Positions 24,179 to 32,945 of a DNA stretch of 64,000 bases are shown one piece after another (positions within the stretch are counted from its first letter, which is position 1; each line of letters begins with the position of its first letter). A program made the translations under genes and the position numbers. Source of the DNA: Gordonia sp. UBA5067. GTDB lineage: Bacteria > Actinomycetota > Actinomycetes > Mycobacteriales > Mycobacteriaceae. Location: assembly GCF_002414845.1 (NCBI RefSeq), contig NZ_DIAX01000073.1, forward strand, positions 1 to 64,000. Reading direction: 5' to 3'. The notes beneath the pieces are model-generated. The model was not told the origin of the DNA. It did not search any database and saw only the letters and a program-made list of their open reading frames with translations.

Positions 24179-26116
24179 ATGACTACAGCGACGACGAATG
24201 ACACGCCCGCGGCGAAGGCCGGCGCTGCGCCGGAATCGAAGGCGGCCGAGCTGCTACAACGGGTGATTTTTCCGCGTCCCGGCGAGCCGCTCGATGTGCG
24301 TTCCCTCTACCTGGTGGAAGCCGACGGCAACTTGCGCCGGGCCCACTCCCCGTCGCGCACCTCGGTGGTCCTCGGCGGTGAGTCGGAGGTCAGTTTCGAG
24401 ACCTACTTCAATGCCTTCGCCGCCTCCTACTGGCGTCGCTGGTCGACGCTGAAGTCGGTGGTGCTGCGCGTCGAGCTGACCGGGACCGCCCGCGTTGACC
24501 TGTACCGCTCGAAGATCGACGGCTCACGTATCGGCATCGGCGGCGACCTCGTCCCCGTCGATGCCGACGGGCGCGGCGCAATCGAGTTCGAGCTCGACCT
24601 CGGTCCCTTCGAGGATGGCGGCTGGATCTGGTTCGACCTCACCACCGATACCGACACCGAGATCATCTCGGCTGGCTGGTTCTCACCGGTGGCGAGCCCG
24701 AACCCCGACGCGACGGTCACCGTCGGAATCCCCACCTTCAACCGGCCCACCGATGCCGTCGCGGCACTGGCCGCCCTGACCAGCGATCCGCAGGTCGACG
24801 CGGTCATCGACGCGGTCATCATGCCCGATCAGGGCACCCGCAAGGTTATCGCCGAACCCGGCTTCGACGAGGCCTCGGCCCGCCTGGGTGATCGGTTGCA
24901 CATGTTCGAGCAGGGCAATCTCGGCGGATCCGGCGGCTACTCGCGCATCATGTACGAGGCGCTGCGCCTGACCGACAGCCCCTACATCCTCTACATGGAC
25001 GACGACATCGCGATCGAACCCGACTCGATCCTGCGGGCCCTGGCCATGTCCCGGTTTGCCAAGACCCCGATGCTCGTCGGCGGTCAGATGCTCAACCTGC
25101 AGGATCGCAGCCATCTGCACTGCATGGGCGAGGTCATCAACCGCAGCAACTTCATGTGGACCGCGGCTCCGTTCGTCGAGTATGACCACAATTTCGCGAA
25201 GTACCCGATGAGTGACCGGAAGAACTCGAAGAACCTGCACCGCCGCATCGACGTCGAGGGCAACGGCTGGTGGATGTGCCTGATTCCGCGAGAGTGCGCG
25301 GAGACCATTGGCCTGCCGATGCCGCTGTTCATCAAGTGGGATGACTGGGAGTTCGCCCTGCGCGCCGCCAAGGCCGGTTATCCGACGGCGACGGTGCCGG
25401 GAATCGCGATCTGGCACATGGCCTGGAGTGACAAGGACGACGCCATCGATTGGCAGGCCTACTTCCACCTGCGCAACCGCCTGGTTGTCGCCAGCATTCA
25501 TCACGACGGACCCATCGACGGCATCCTCAAGTCGATGGCCAAAGCGACCGTCAAGCACCTGCTGTGTCTGGAGTACTCGACCGTCGCCATTCAGAACGAG
25601 GCGATCCGCGATTTCCTCGCCGGGCCGGATCACATCCGGAGTCTGCTTCCCACTGCGCTGGGCAAGATTGCCGAGATGCGCAAGCAGTACCCGGATGCGG
25701 TGGTGCTCCCGTCGGCCACTGAGTTGCCCAAGACGAGCGGTGAGGCGACGGCGATGGGGGTCAAGGTGCCCACGAATCCCGTTTCGCAGGCGCTGACGCT
25801 GGCCAAGGTGGTGCGCAACAATCTGCGCCCCGTAGATCCGCGCCACCACGAGGTGCCGCAGGCCAACTACCCGCCGATCGAGGCGCGCTGGTTCTCGCTC
25901 GGCCGGGTCGACGGCGTCACCGTGACCACGGCCGATGGCCGGGGTGTGGTGTATCGCCAGCGCGACCGCGACAAGGCGCTGGCACTCGGCAAGGAATCTG
26001 CGGCGCTCGTGCGCGAACTCCGGGAGCGATTCCCCGAGATGAAGCAGAAGTACCGGGACGCACACGCGGACCTCACCAGTAGGGAAAGCTGGGCGAATGT
26101 CTTTGGAATCGACTGA
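24179..26116 (+). CDS. glfT2: Galactofuranosyltransferase GlfT2 (galactan polymerase)
   Basis: A 645-residue GT2-family enzyme that builds the alternating beta-1,5/beta-1,6 galactofuranan on the decaprenyl-linked acceptor at the cytoplasmic face. An N-terminal beta-barrel domain (about 1-170) precedes the GT-A domain, which starts VTVGIPTFNRP. The metal-binding DDD is in LYMDDDIAIEP, the catalytic base region is IKWDDWEFALRAA, and a conserved histidine is in IWHMAWSDKDD. The C-terminal helical region is as in the M. tuberculosis orthologue Rv3808c. AGAGAG lies just before the ATG. The next gene starts 20 nt inside its 3' end. Confidence 0.98.
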   Translation: MTTATTNDTPAAKAGAAPESKAAELLQRVIFPRPGEPLDVRSLYLVEADGNLRRAHSPSRTSVVLGGESEVSFETYFNAFAASYWRRWSTLKSVVLRVELTGTARVDLYRSKIDGSRIGIGGDLVPVDADGRGAIEFELDLGPFEDGGWIWFDLTTDTDTEIISAGWFSPVASPNPDATVTVGIPTFNRPTDAVAALAALTSDPQVDAVIDAVIMPDQGTRKVIAEPGFDEASARLGDRLHMFEQGNLGGSGGYSRIMYEALRLTDSPYILYMDDDIAIEPDSILRALAMSRFAKTPMLVGGQMLNLQDRSHLHCMGEVINRSNFMWTAAPFVEYDHNFAKYPMSDRKNSKNLHRRIDVEGNGWWMCLIPRECAETIGLPMPLFIKWDDWEFALRAAKAGYPTATVPGIAIWHMAWSDKDDAIDWQAYFHLRNRLVVASIHHDGPIDGILKSMAKATVKHLLCLEYSTVAIQNEAIRDFLAGPDHIRSLLPTALGKIAEMRKQYPDAVVLPSATELPKTSGEATAMGVKVPTNPVSQALTLAKVVRNNLRPVDPRHHEVPQANYPPIEARWFSLGRVDGVTVTTADGRGVVYRQRDRDKALALGKESAALVRELRERFPEMKQKYRDAHADLTSRESWANVFGID

Positions 26117-26807
26117 CCGCGAGGCCGATCGGGTCGGTCCCGCCGGTGAGGCCGCCGTCCTGGTCGCGATCCAGTCGGCCGTCACCCGTCCCGCGACGGT
26201 ATCGGCGGCTCGTGCCCTGTCGCACTTTGGCGAGCACTCGTTGGGCTGGCTGGCGCTCGCGGGCGCCGGTGCCCTGGTGGCGGCGCGACGCGGCGACGAG
26301 ACGGCCAGGCGCCGCTACCTTGAGGCCGGGGCCGGTGCGTTCGGCGCGCACGCCGCCTCGGTGATCATCAAGCGCATCGTGCGCCGGCCGCGTCCGAATC
26401 ACCCCGATATCAGCGTCGGCGTCGGGACGCCGAGCAAGCTGAGCTTCCCGTCGTCGCACGCGACGTCGACGACGACGGCGGCGATCCTGCTGGGCTGGGC
26501 ACTGGCCGCCGGGAGCGGAGCGAGCGGGGCCGATGGGCTGGCCGCCGGGAGCGGAGCGAGCGGGGCCGATGGGCTGGCCGCCGGGAGCGGAGTGAGCGGG
26601 GCTAGCCGTCGATGGCGGAACCCGGCGACGCTGACCGCGGTCATTGTGCCGCCGATGCTGCTGTCGCGGCTGGTCCTGGGTGTGCACTACCCGACTGATG
26701 TGCTGGCAGGGGCCGCGATCGGCGCCGCGAGTGCCGGTGCGGTCATCGCGGGTGACAAACTGATGGGCGACAGATTGTTCGCGAACCGAAAGCCGGGAGT
26801 CTCATGA
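26097..26807 (+). CDS. PAP2-type phosphatase (Rv3807c-like)
   Basis: A 236-residue membrane phosphatase of the PAP2 superfamily with motifs KRIVRRPRPN, PSSHATSTTTAA and SRLVLGVHYPTDV. By synteny it corresponds to Rv3807c, proposed to dephosphorylate decaprenyl-phosphoryl-5-phosphoribose in arabinose-donor synthesis. Unusually, between the second and third motifs a 12-residue unit (AAGSGASGADGL) is repeated almost three times. The repeat is encoded by a 36-nt minisatellite, and compact family members lack such a loop. The start overlaps glfT2 and the stop overlaps ubiA (ATGA). Confidence 0.9.
   Translation: MSLESTDREADRVGPAGEAAVLVAIQSAVTRPATVSAARALSHFGEHSLGWLALAGAGALVAARRGDETARRRYLEAGAGAFGAHAASVIIKRIVRRPRPNHPDISVGVGTPSKLSFPSSHATSTTTAAILLGWALAAGSGASGADGLAAGSGASGADGLAAGSGVSGASRRWRNPATLTAVIVPPMLLSRLVLGVHYPTDVLAGAAIGAASAGAVIAGDKLMGDRLFANRKPGVS
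26502..26600 (+). repeat. 36-nt in-frame minisatellite in the PAP2 gene
   Basis: Units start at 26502, 26538 and 26574 (third shorter, with one C-to-T change turning GCGAGC to GTGAGC). Because 36 is divisible by three, copy-number change keeps the frame. The array lengthens a loop between the two catalytic histidine motifs. Confidence 0.95.
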
Positions 26808-27751
26808 GCGAGGAGCCGATCGAGAACAGCAAGGTTCTCGGGCCACCGAAGAACCTGGCGGCCGGTCTCGTCAAGGCCATCCGCCCCCGGCAATGGGTGA
26901 AGAACGTTCTGGTGCTGGCCGCACCGCTCGCCGCGGGGCAGTTGCGCTTCGACAACGCCGAGGTGTGGCGCAACGCGGGTGTCGCGTTCGTGGCCTTCTG
27001 TCTGGCTGCGTCGGCGATCTACCTGATCAACGATGCGCTCGACGTGGAGGCCGATCGCAATCACCCGACCAAGCGTTACCGCCCGATCGCCGCGGGTGTT
27101 GTACCGATCGGCCTGGCGTATGTGCTGGCCGTCGTTCTCGCCGCGGCCTCGGTTGGCGTCGCTCTGCTGGCGAACTGGCAGACGGCCGTTGTCATTGCGA
27201 TCTACCTCGCCATCCAGCTTGCGTATTGCTTGGGGCTCAAGCACCAGGCCGTGGTCGACATCTGCATTGTTTCGTCGGGCTTTTTGCTCCGCGCGATCGC
27301 CGGTGGCGCGGCCACCGGAATCGATCTGTCGAAGTGGTTCCTGCTGGTGATGGCCTTCGGCTCGCTGTTCATGGCGGCCGGCAAGCGGTACGCCGAATTG
27401 CAACTGGCCGAGCAGACCGGGGCAAAGATCCGTAAGTCGCTGGAGTACTACACCACCGGTTACCTGCGGTTTGTGTGGACGCTGTCGGCGACCGCGGTGG
27501 TTCTCTGCTACGGACTGTGGGCGTTCGACCCGCACGTCGACCGGGCCGGCAACGATGTCGACAATGTCTTCTATGCCGTGTCGATGGTGCCGTTCACCGT
27601 CGCGATCCTGCGCTACGCGGTCGATGTCGACGGCGGTGCGGCCGGTGAGCCCGAGGAGATCGCGCTTGGCGACCGGGTCCTACAGGTTCTCGCACTGGCC
27701 TGGATAGTATGCGTGGGTGTCGCCGTCTATGTTTACCCGAGCTGGAGCTGA
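26804..27751 (+). CDS. ubiA: Decaprenyl-phosphate phosphoribosyltransferase (DPPR synthase)
   Basis: A 315-residue UbiA-superfamily prenyltransferase with about nine helices. It transfers 5-phosphoribose from PRPP to decaprenyl phosphate, the first committed step to decaprenyl-phosphoryl-arabinose. The first aspartate motif is NDALDVEADRNHPTKRYRP, and the second conserved loop is GKRYAELQLAEQTG. It matches Rv3806c, a gene where ethambutol-resistance mutations are known in M. tuberculosis. Start overlaps the preceding stop (ATGA). Confidence 0.96.
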   Translation: MSEEPIENSKVLGPPKNLAAGLVKAIRPRQWVKNVLVLAAPLAAGQLRFDNAEVWRNAGVAFVAFCLAASAIYLINDALDVEADRNHPTKRYRPIAAGVVPIGLAYVLAVVLAAASVGVALLANWQTAVVIAIYLAIQLAYCLGLKHQAVVDICIVSSGFLLRAIAGGAATGIDLSKWFLLVMAFGSLFMAAGKRYAELQLAEQTGAKIRKSLEYYTTGYLRFVWTLSATAVVLCYGLWAFDPHVDRAGNDVDNVFYAVSMVPFTVAILRYAVDVDGGAAGEPEEIALGDRVLQVLALAWIVCVGVAVYVYPSWS

Positions 27752-27776
27752 CCCCGGAGCGGTTGGCGCCGGCGCC

Positions 27777-29840
27777 ATGACCGCATCGTCCGATCGACGC
27801 GCCGTGCGCACCCGAGTGGCGGGTGGCAGCTTCCTGGTCGGCGCGATCGGGATCACCACCTTCTTCGCGATCGGTGCATGGCAGCGCCGCTGGATCGCCG
27901 ACGACGGCCTGATCGTCCTGCGCACGATTCGCAACCTGATGGCCGGTAACGGACCGGTGTTCAATGCGGGGGAACGGGTGGAGGCGAACACCTCGACGGC
28001 GTGGACCTACGTCCTGTGGTTCTTCTCCTGGCTCACCGGCGGTCAACTGGAGTACGTGGCCTTGTGGACGGCGTTGCTGATGTCGGTGATCGCGGTGCCC
28101 CTGGCGATGTACGGCACGGCCCGGCTGTATTGGCCGGGGGCCGTGGGCCGGGCGCACGGGCCCGATCGAGACGGGTCCGTGGCGAGCCGCGGGTTCGCCT
28201 TGCTGCTTCCGCTGGGGGCGATCATCTACATCGCCTTGCCACCCGCCCGCGATTTCGCGACGAGCGGTCTGGAAAGCGGGCTTTCGATCTTCTGGGTTGC
28301 CGGGTTGTGGTGCCTGTTTCTGGCCTGGGCCCGGCGCGATCCGTCGCGGATCAGTGGCCGGCGGGAGACGACGGCGACGCTGTTCCTGGCGTTCGTGGCC
28401 GGTTTGGCTCCGCTGATCCGGCCGGAACTCACGTTGCTCGGCGGACTCGCGCTGCTCGTCATCGTTTGTGCGCCGACCACCTGGTGGATGCGTCTGGGCA
28501 TTGTCGGCGCCGCTGGTGCGCTCCCCGTGGCGTACCAGGTCTTCCGGATGGGCTACTACGCCGTGCTGGTCCCGAATCCTGCTATCGCCAAGGATGCGTC
28601 CGGGTCTAAGTGGGGCCAGGGATTTGTCTACCTGGCCAACATGTTCGGGCCCTACGTGTTGTTGTTCCCGGTGCTTCTCGCGCTCGTTGTCGTCGGCTGG
28701 TTGCTGTATTCGCGTCAGGCGCGCCGCGCCGCGCCGGCAGTGAGCGTTGCCTCGGCGGGCGGGCGGCACGCCCAGCACGGCGAGGCGGCGGCGACCGCAC
28801 CGCAGACCGGGTCGCGGATTGTCGCCCGGTGGAATCGTTTTCGCGATGGTCTGCGGCGGCCCGCGACGGTCGTCGTGGTGGTGGCCGTGGCTGGTCTCGT
28901 GCTGGCGCTGTATTGGATTCGGCAGGGCGGCGACTTTATGCATGCGCGCGTGCTGCTCACGCCGCTGTTCGTCCTACTGCTGCCGATCATGGTCATCCCG
29001 GTGGTGATCCCCGAGCACATCAGGCTGGCCTGGCGCACCCCGCAGAGCCCGGCCGATGTGGTGGTGCGACGCAAGACGCGGACGGCGCTGGGCGGCGCGG
29101 TGCTGCTCGGCCTGGTCTGGGTAGCCACGGTGAGCTGGGCGGTCGCCGTGCACGAGAACACGCTGCCGGGCGAAGGAATCGACATCGGCCGCGCCGGAAT
29201 CGTCGATGAGCGACGGTTCTATGCGGTCAACATGGGGAACCCGAATCCGCTCACCGCCGAGGACTACCTGGAATTCCCGCGGATGCGGGCGATGATGGAG
29301 TCGATCGACAAGTTCCGCGACACCGGTGCGGTACTCATCGCGTCCGGCGACTACGACAACTGGTACTACGCGCAACTGCCGGACAAGATGGCGCCGAATA
29401 CGCCTCGTCAGGTGACGGTCTTCTTCCTCAACCTCGGGATGACCGGAATGAATGCGCCGCTGGACGTGCGGGTCATCGACCAGATGGGGTTGGCCTACCC
29501 GATCGCGGCGCACAGCGAACGGCTGCAGGATGGTCGCATCGGGCACGACAAGATCCTGCCGACGGAGTGGGTGATCGCCGAGTCGGGCGCCTTCCCCCGA
29601 TATCCGGTGCTGCCGCTGTTCCTCGACCAGGAAGTTGTGCAACAAGCCCAGGTTGCGCTGACCTGCCCGGCGACGATGGACCGGATTGCGTCCTACAAGG
29701 ACAAGCCGTGGTCGCTCAAGCGCTTTCGCAGCAGCTTGCGTCAGTCTTTCGGTTTCACCGATTACCGCATATCGCGCATTCCGGAGTACGAGATTCAGCG
29801 CTGCGGACTGACGATGCCGCCCCGAATTCGGCCGAAGTAG
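27777..29840 (+). CDS. aftB: Terminal beta-(1,2) arabinofuranosyltransferase AftB
   Basis: A 687-residue GT-C glycosyltransferase with about ten N-terminal helices and a periplasmic C-terminal domain. AftB adds the terminal beta-1,2-linked arabinose of arabinan from decaprenyl-phosphoryl-arabinose. The aspartate pair WIADDGLI in the first periplasmic loop is the GT-C catalytic signature. The C-terminal domain contains cysteines in LTCPATMD and QRCGL. The ATG at 27777 gives a 25-nt gap after ubiA; a GTG at 27717 inside ubiA is in frame but lacks a ribosome site. A variable linker near residues 320-350 (GGRHAQHGEAAATAPQTG) makes it longer than Rv3805c. Confidence 0.95.
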   Translation: MTASSDRRAVRTRVAGGSFLVGAIGITTFFAIGAWQRRWIADDGLIVLRTIRNLMAGNGPVFNAGERVEANTSTAWTYVLWFFSWLTGGQLEYVALWTALLMSVIAVPLAMYGTARLYWPGAVGRAHGPDRDGSVASRGFALLLPLGAIIYIALPPARDFATSGLESGLSIFWVAGLWCLFLAWARRDPSRISGRRETTATLFLAFVAGLAPLIRPELTLLGGLALLVIVCAPTTWWMRLGIVGAAGALPVAYQVFRMGYYAVLVPNPAIAKDASGSKWGQGFVYLANMFGPYVLLFPVLLALVVVGWLLYSRQARRAAPAVSVASAGGRHAQHGEAAATAPQTGSRIVARWNRFRDGLRRPATVVVVVAVAGLVLALYWIRQGGDFMHARVLLTPLFVLLLPIMVIPVVIPEHIRLAWRTPQSPADVVVRRKTRTALGGAVLLGLVWVATVSWAVAVHENTLPGEGIDIGRAGIVDERRFYAVNMGNPNPLTAEDYLEFPRMRAMMESIDKFRDTGAVLIASGDYDNWYYAQLPDKMAPNTPRQVTVFFLNLGMTGMNAPLDVRVIDQMGLAYPIAAHSERLQDGRIGHDKILPTEWVIAESGAFPRYPVLPLFLDQEVVQQAQVALTCPATMDRIASYKDKPWSLKRFRSSLRQSFGFTDYRISRIPEYEIQRCGLTMPPRIRPK

Positions 29841-30184
29841 CTCGGCTGCGCGGGAACATTCTGTGGTGGGCGTGGCGAAAGTGAAGATCAACCTGCGGGT
29901 TTCCTGTCAATTGGGAGCAGCGGGCATTACCGCGACTACCAGGGAAGACGGTTCCACTGAGGGTCGCAAAGGTGGCCGTGTCGGCGCAATCACAGCGTTT
30001 GGCGGTTTGTGAGTCACAAAGCCATTGCAATAAGATTCCTAGGCGTTGCGGTCTGGGGGACTCCGAGTGCAGGATTCCTCTAGCCGTTGTGTAATCGAAC
30101 AGCAGATCCGATCCGACTGGTTCGGGATGCCGACACCCGGAGCCGGGCCTGCTCTGCTCCGGGGGGAGATGGAGATCAGTCGCT
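29841..30184. other. 344-nt intergenic region upstream of first mycolyltransferase
   Basis: No gene is visible. The GC content drops around 30000-30045, where TAAGAT (in GCAATAAGATTCC) could be a -10 element. The last 20 nt before the next gene carry a GGGGGGAGATGGAG purine run that may serve as ribosome site. The sequence otherwise shows no clear hairpin. Confidence 0.5.
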
Positions 30185-31153
30185 ATGCTGAAGACTGCGT
30201 CGAAAACGATGCGTAGCCGCATGCTGGTTGCGCTGGTTGCGATCGCAACCTCGCTGGGCCTGGTGACCGTGGTCGGCGGGGCACAGGCGGCGGCCCGGAT
30301 CGGCGGCACCCAGGTCGGCCTGGAGCAGTTCTGGATCAACGGCTGCGGAATGCCCAAAGTCAAGGTCCGTGCGTGGAAGCGGCCGGGCAACTACAAGACC
30401 GTCATCATGCTCGACGGCATGCGCGCCCAGTACGACTACAGCGGCTGGGAGATCAACACCAACATCCAGGAGATGGTCCGTTCCGGCGTCAACGTCGTCG
30501 AACCCATCGGAGGTCCGGCGAGTTTCTACACCGACTGGGACGCGCCGAGCAACTTCAACGGTCAGCAATACCGGTACACCTGGAACTGCGCCATCACTCG
30601 GTCCCTGGTCCACGCACTCGACCGGCGCGGCTACCGGGTCGGGAGGAGCCGCAAGTACGCGATCATGGGCTTGTCGATGGGCGGTAACGCCTCACTGACG
30701 ATCGGTGCGCAGAACCGTCATAACTTCGACGCCGCCGGATCGCTGTCGGGGTACAACTTCCTCTCGGCGCCCGGCATGCGGACGATGATTCGTCTCGCGA
30801 TGCTCGACGTTGATCCCAAGCCGTGGAATGTTGATTCGATGTGGCCGATCTGGGGCCTGCAGTGGTTCCAGAACGACCCGATGTGGAACATCGGCAACAT
30901 GCACGGGATGAAGATCTTCGTCGGCTCGGGCAATGGCCTGTTCGGCCGCTACAACGCCCTGCCGAATGTGTTCGACGACCTCTTCCAGGGTTCGACGCTG
31001 GAGTTCCTGGCTTTCACCCAGGCGAAGGCCTTCCAGGCCGCTGCCGCGCTGTCGGGCCTGCCGGTCATGTCCTATGACGCCGTCGGCACCCATTCGTGGG
31101 GCTACTGGCAGGACATGGTCTGGAACGCGAAGTCGCGCGGATTCTTCCGCTGA
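30185..31153 (+). CDS. Mycolyltransferase (antigen 85 family)
   Basis: A 322-residue secreted alpha/beta hydrolase of the antigen 85 family, which moves mycolates between trehalose monomycolate and arabinan or a second trehalose. A signal peptide ends near VVGGAQAAA. Conserved features are MLDGMRAQYDYSGWEI, SFYTDW, the nucleophile elbow GLSMGGNA and the histidine in GTHSWGYW. Position matches fbpA (Rv3804c), but I do not assign a letter. The ATG at 30185 is used; an ATG at 30212 would give a shorter signal. A strong 23-bp hairpin terminator lies 60 nt downstream. Confidence 0.95.
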   Translation: MLKTASKTMRSRMLVALVAIATSLGLVTVVGGAQAAARIGGTQVGLEQFWINGCGMPKVKVRAWKRPGNYKTVIMLDGMRAQYDYSGWEINTNIQEMVRSGVNVVEPIGGPASFYTDWDAPSNFNGQQYRYTWNCAITRSLVHALDRRGYRVGRSRKYAIMGLSMGGNASLTIGAQNRHNFDAAGSLSGYNFLSAPGMRTMIRLAMLDVDPKPWNVDSMWPIWGLQWFQNDPMWNIGNMHGMKIFVGSGNGLFGRYNALPNVFDDLFQGSTLEFLAFTQAKAFQAAAALSGLPVMSYDAVGTHSWGYWQDMVWNAKSRGFFR

Positions 31154-31212
31154 CTACCGAGGCCGACCACCCCTTCAGTAACAAAATTCTCACCTGTCAC
31201 AGCGTGGCATAG

Positions 31213-31265
31213 CCAAAAAGCATCGCCCTCCGTGTAAGAACAACACGGAGGGCGATGCTTTTTGG
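31213..31265. terminator. Strong bidirectional-type hairpin terminator
   Basis: A perfect inverted repeat of 23 bp (31213-31235 with 31243-31265) and a 7-nt loop. The distal stem ends in AAAAA on one side and TTTTT on the other, typical of intrinsic terminators. It separates the two mycolyltransferase genes, so they are independent transcription units. Confidence 0.9.
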
Positions 31266-31321
31266 TGCCCGATGAGGGATCGGAGCCGCGTCGTCGGTGA
31301 GGACGTGAAGGAGTCAGTGCT

Positions 31322-32842
31322 GTGAGGACCGGTCGAGCGGTGCGAGGAATGTCGGCGGGGGATCGTCGGGTGCCGCTCACCAGGAGCTGGGCTGCCGCCG
31401 TCGGGTGTGCGCTCGTCGGCGTGCTGCTCGTGCCCATCGTCGGGTCGGCCGCGGCAGAACCGCCACCACCTCCGGCCGCACCGGCCGCACCGGCCGCACC
31501 GGCACCCCCGGCTGCACCGGCTGCACCGGTGCCGCCGCCAAGTCCTGCGCCGAAGGTGCCGGGGGCCGGTGCGTCGACGCCCCCGCCGGCCCCGCCGGTC
31601 GCCGCACCACAGAGCGTGCGCGTCACCAAAACCTTCTGGTACACCGATCGTCAGGTCTCGCTCTGGGTGCATTCGCCGGCGATGAACACCGACATCCAAG
31701 TCCAACTGCTCCTGGCGCGCGACTGGTGGTCGCGGCCGACCGCCACGTTCCCGCAGCTGACGATGCTCGACGGCCTGCGCGCCCAGGACGACCAGAACGG
31801 CTGGGTCATCAATACCAACGTCGTCGACTTCTACAAGGACAAGAACCTCAACGTCATCCTGCCGGTGGGCGGTGAGTCGAGCTTCTACACCGACTGGTTG
31901 CAGCCCGATCACGGGAAGAACTATCAGTGGGAGACGTTCCTCATCAAGGAACTCCCAACCATCATCGAGCGCGATTGGCGCTCGACCGAGGTGCGCGGCG
32001 TCGAGGGGTTGTCGATGGGCGGCACGGCCGCGATGATGCTCGCCGCCCGCAATCCGGGCTTCTACAAGTTCGCCGCGTCCTTCTCGGGGATCTTGCAGCT
32101 GACGTCGCTCGGCATGCAGCCAGCCATCCAATTCGCGATGCACGACGCCGGTGGCTATGACTCGCAGAAGATGTTCGGCCTGCCCACCAATGCGGCGTGG
32201 CGCGAGCACGACCCGTATCTGCTCGCCGAGCAGCTCCGCGGCACCAGCATCTACCTGTCGTCGGGTAACGGTGTGGTCGGGCCCCACGACAAGCCGAGCG
32301 ACATCCCCCTACTGGCCACCAACTACTCCGGCGTCGGCCTCGAGTTGCTGTCCCGGGTGACGTCACAGCAGTTCGCCTCGGAGTTGAATCGTAAGGGGAT
32401 TCCCGGGCAGGCCGTCTACCGCCCGTCGGGCACGCACACCTGGCCGTACTGGCAGTTCGAGATGACCCAGGCCTGGCCGCAGGCGGCGAGCGCGCTCGGG
32501 CTCGCCGAGGATCGGCCGGCCTGCCGTACCGCCGGGGCGATTAAGAAGGTGTACGAGCCGAATAAGCGCCTGTTGGGTGAGTGCCTCACCCCGGAGTACT
32601 CGGTCGCCGGCGGGCGCGCCCAGGACTTCCGCGGCGGTCGGATCATCACTGGGCCGAAGGGGCCCAAGATCGTCGGCGGTGCCATCGGCGGAGCCTACGT
32701 CTCAGTGGGCGGACCCGGCGGTAAACTCGGTCTCCCCACCAGCAGCGAGCGCGTGACGAAGGACCGAAAGGGCAAGGTCAGCGACTTCCAGCGCGGCAAG
32801 ATCACCTGGACGGCGCGTCGCGGTGCCATCGTCGGGAAGTAG
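31322..32842 (+). CDS. Mycolyltransferase with C-terminal LGFP repeats
   Basis: A 506-residue secreted antigen-85-family protein. After a signal peptide (VGVLLVPIVGSAAAE) comes a Pro/Ala-rich linker of about 55 residues. The alpha/beta hydrolase domain follows (MLDGLRAQDDQNGWVI, SSFYTDW, nucleophile GLSMGGTA, histidine GTHTWPYW). The C-terminal ~110 residues carry LGFP-type repeats, the clearest being GKLGLPTSSERVTKDRKGKV. LGFP domains bind cell-wall sugars and occur on corynebacterial Cop1/PS1-like proteins. AAGGAG lies 8 nt before the GTG. Its position corresponds to fbpD/MPT51, but the C-terminal extension differs. Confidence 0.94.
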   Translation: MRTGRAVRGMSAGDRRVPLTRSWAAAVGCALVGVLLVPIVGSAAAEPPPPPAAPAAPAAPAPPAAPAAPVPPPSPAPKVPGAGASTPPPAPPVAAPQSVRVTKTFWYTDRQVSLWVHSPAMNTDIQVQLLLARDWWSRPTATFPQLTMLDGLRAQDDQNGWVINTNVVDFYKDKNLNVILPVGGESSFYTDWLQPDHGKNYQWETFLIKELPTIIERDWRSTEVRGVEGLSMGGTAAMMLAARNPGFYKFAASFSGILQLTSLGMQPAIQFAMHDAGGYDSQKMFGLPTNAAWREHDPYLLAEQLRGTSIYLSSGNGVVGPHDKPSDIPLLATNYSGVGLELLSRVTSQQFASELNRKGIPGQAVYRPSGTHTWPYWQFEMTQAWPQAASALGLAEDRPACRTAGAIKKVYEPNKRLLGECLTPEYSVAGGRAQDFRGGRIITGPKGPKIVGGAIGGAYVSVGGPGGKLGLPTSSERVTKDRKGKVSDFQRGKITWTARRGAIVGK

Positions 32843-32921
32843 GGCGTTCGCGGCGTTCAGCGGACGCTGGGGCCCGGGCTTCTGGCGTCCACGAGGGTAT
32901 CGGCAATCGGTAGCGCAGTTC

Positions 32922-32935
32922 TGCAACGCGTTCTA
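32922..32935. promoter_or_regulatory. KstR-type operator upstream of fadD17-like gene
   Basis: TGCAACGCGTTCTA matches the published KstR consensus TNNAACNNGTTNNA at all eight fixed positions. Its 3' end overlaps the TAGATT -10 element at 32934-32939, so binding would block the promoter. KstR represses sterol catabolism genes in mycobacteria and rhodococci. Confidence 0.75.
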
Positions 32936-32939
32936 GATT
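32934..32939 (+). promoter_or_regulatory. -10 hexamer (TAGATT) for fadD17-like gene
   Basis: TAGATT ends 6 nt before the ATG at 32946. There is no Shine-Dalgarno, so the transcript is probably leaderless. It overlaps the KstR-type operator by two bases. Confidence 0.6.
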
Positions 32940-32945
32940 GGGGTC

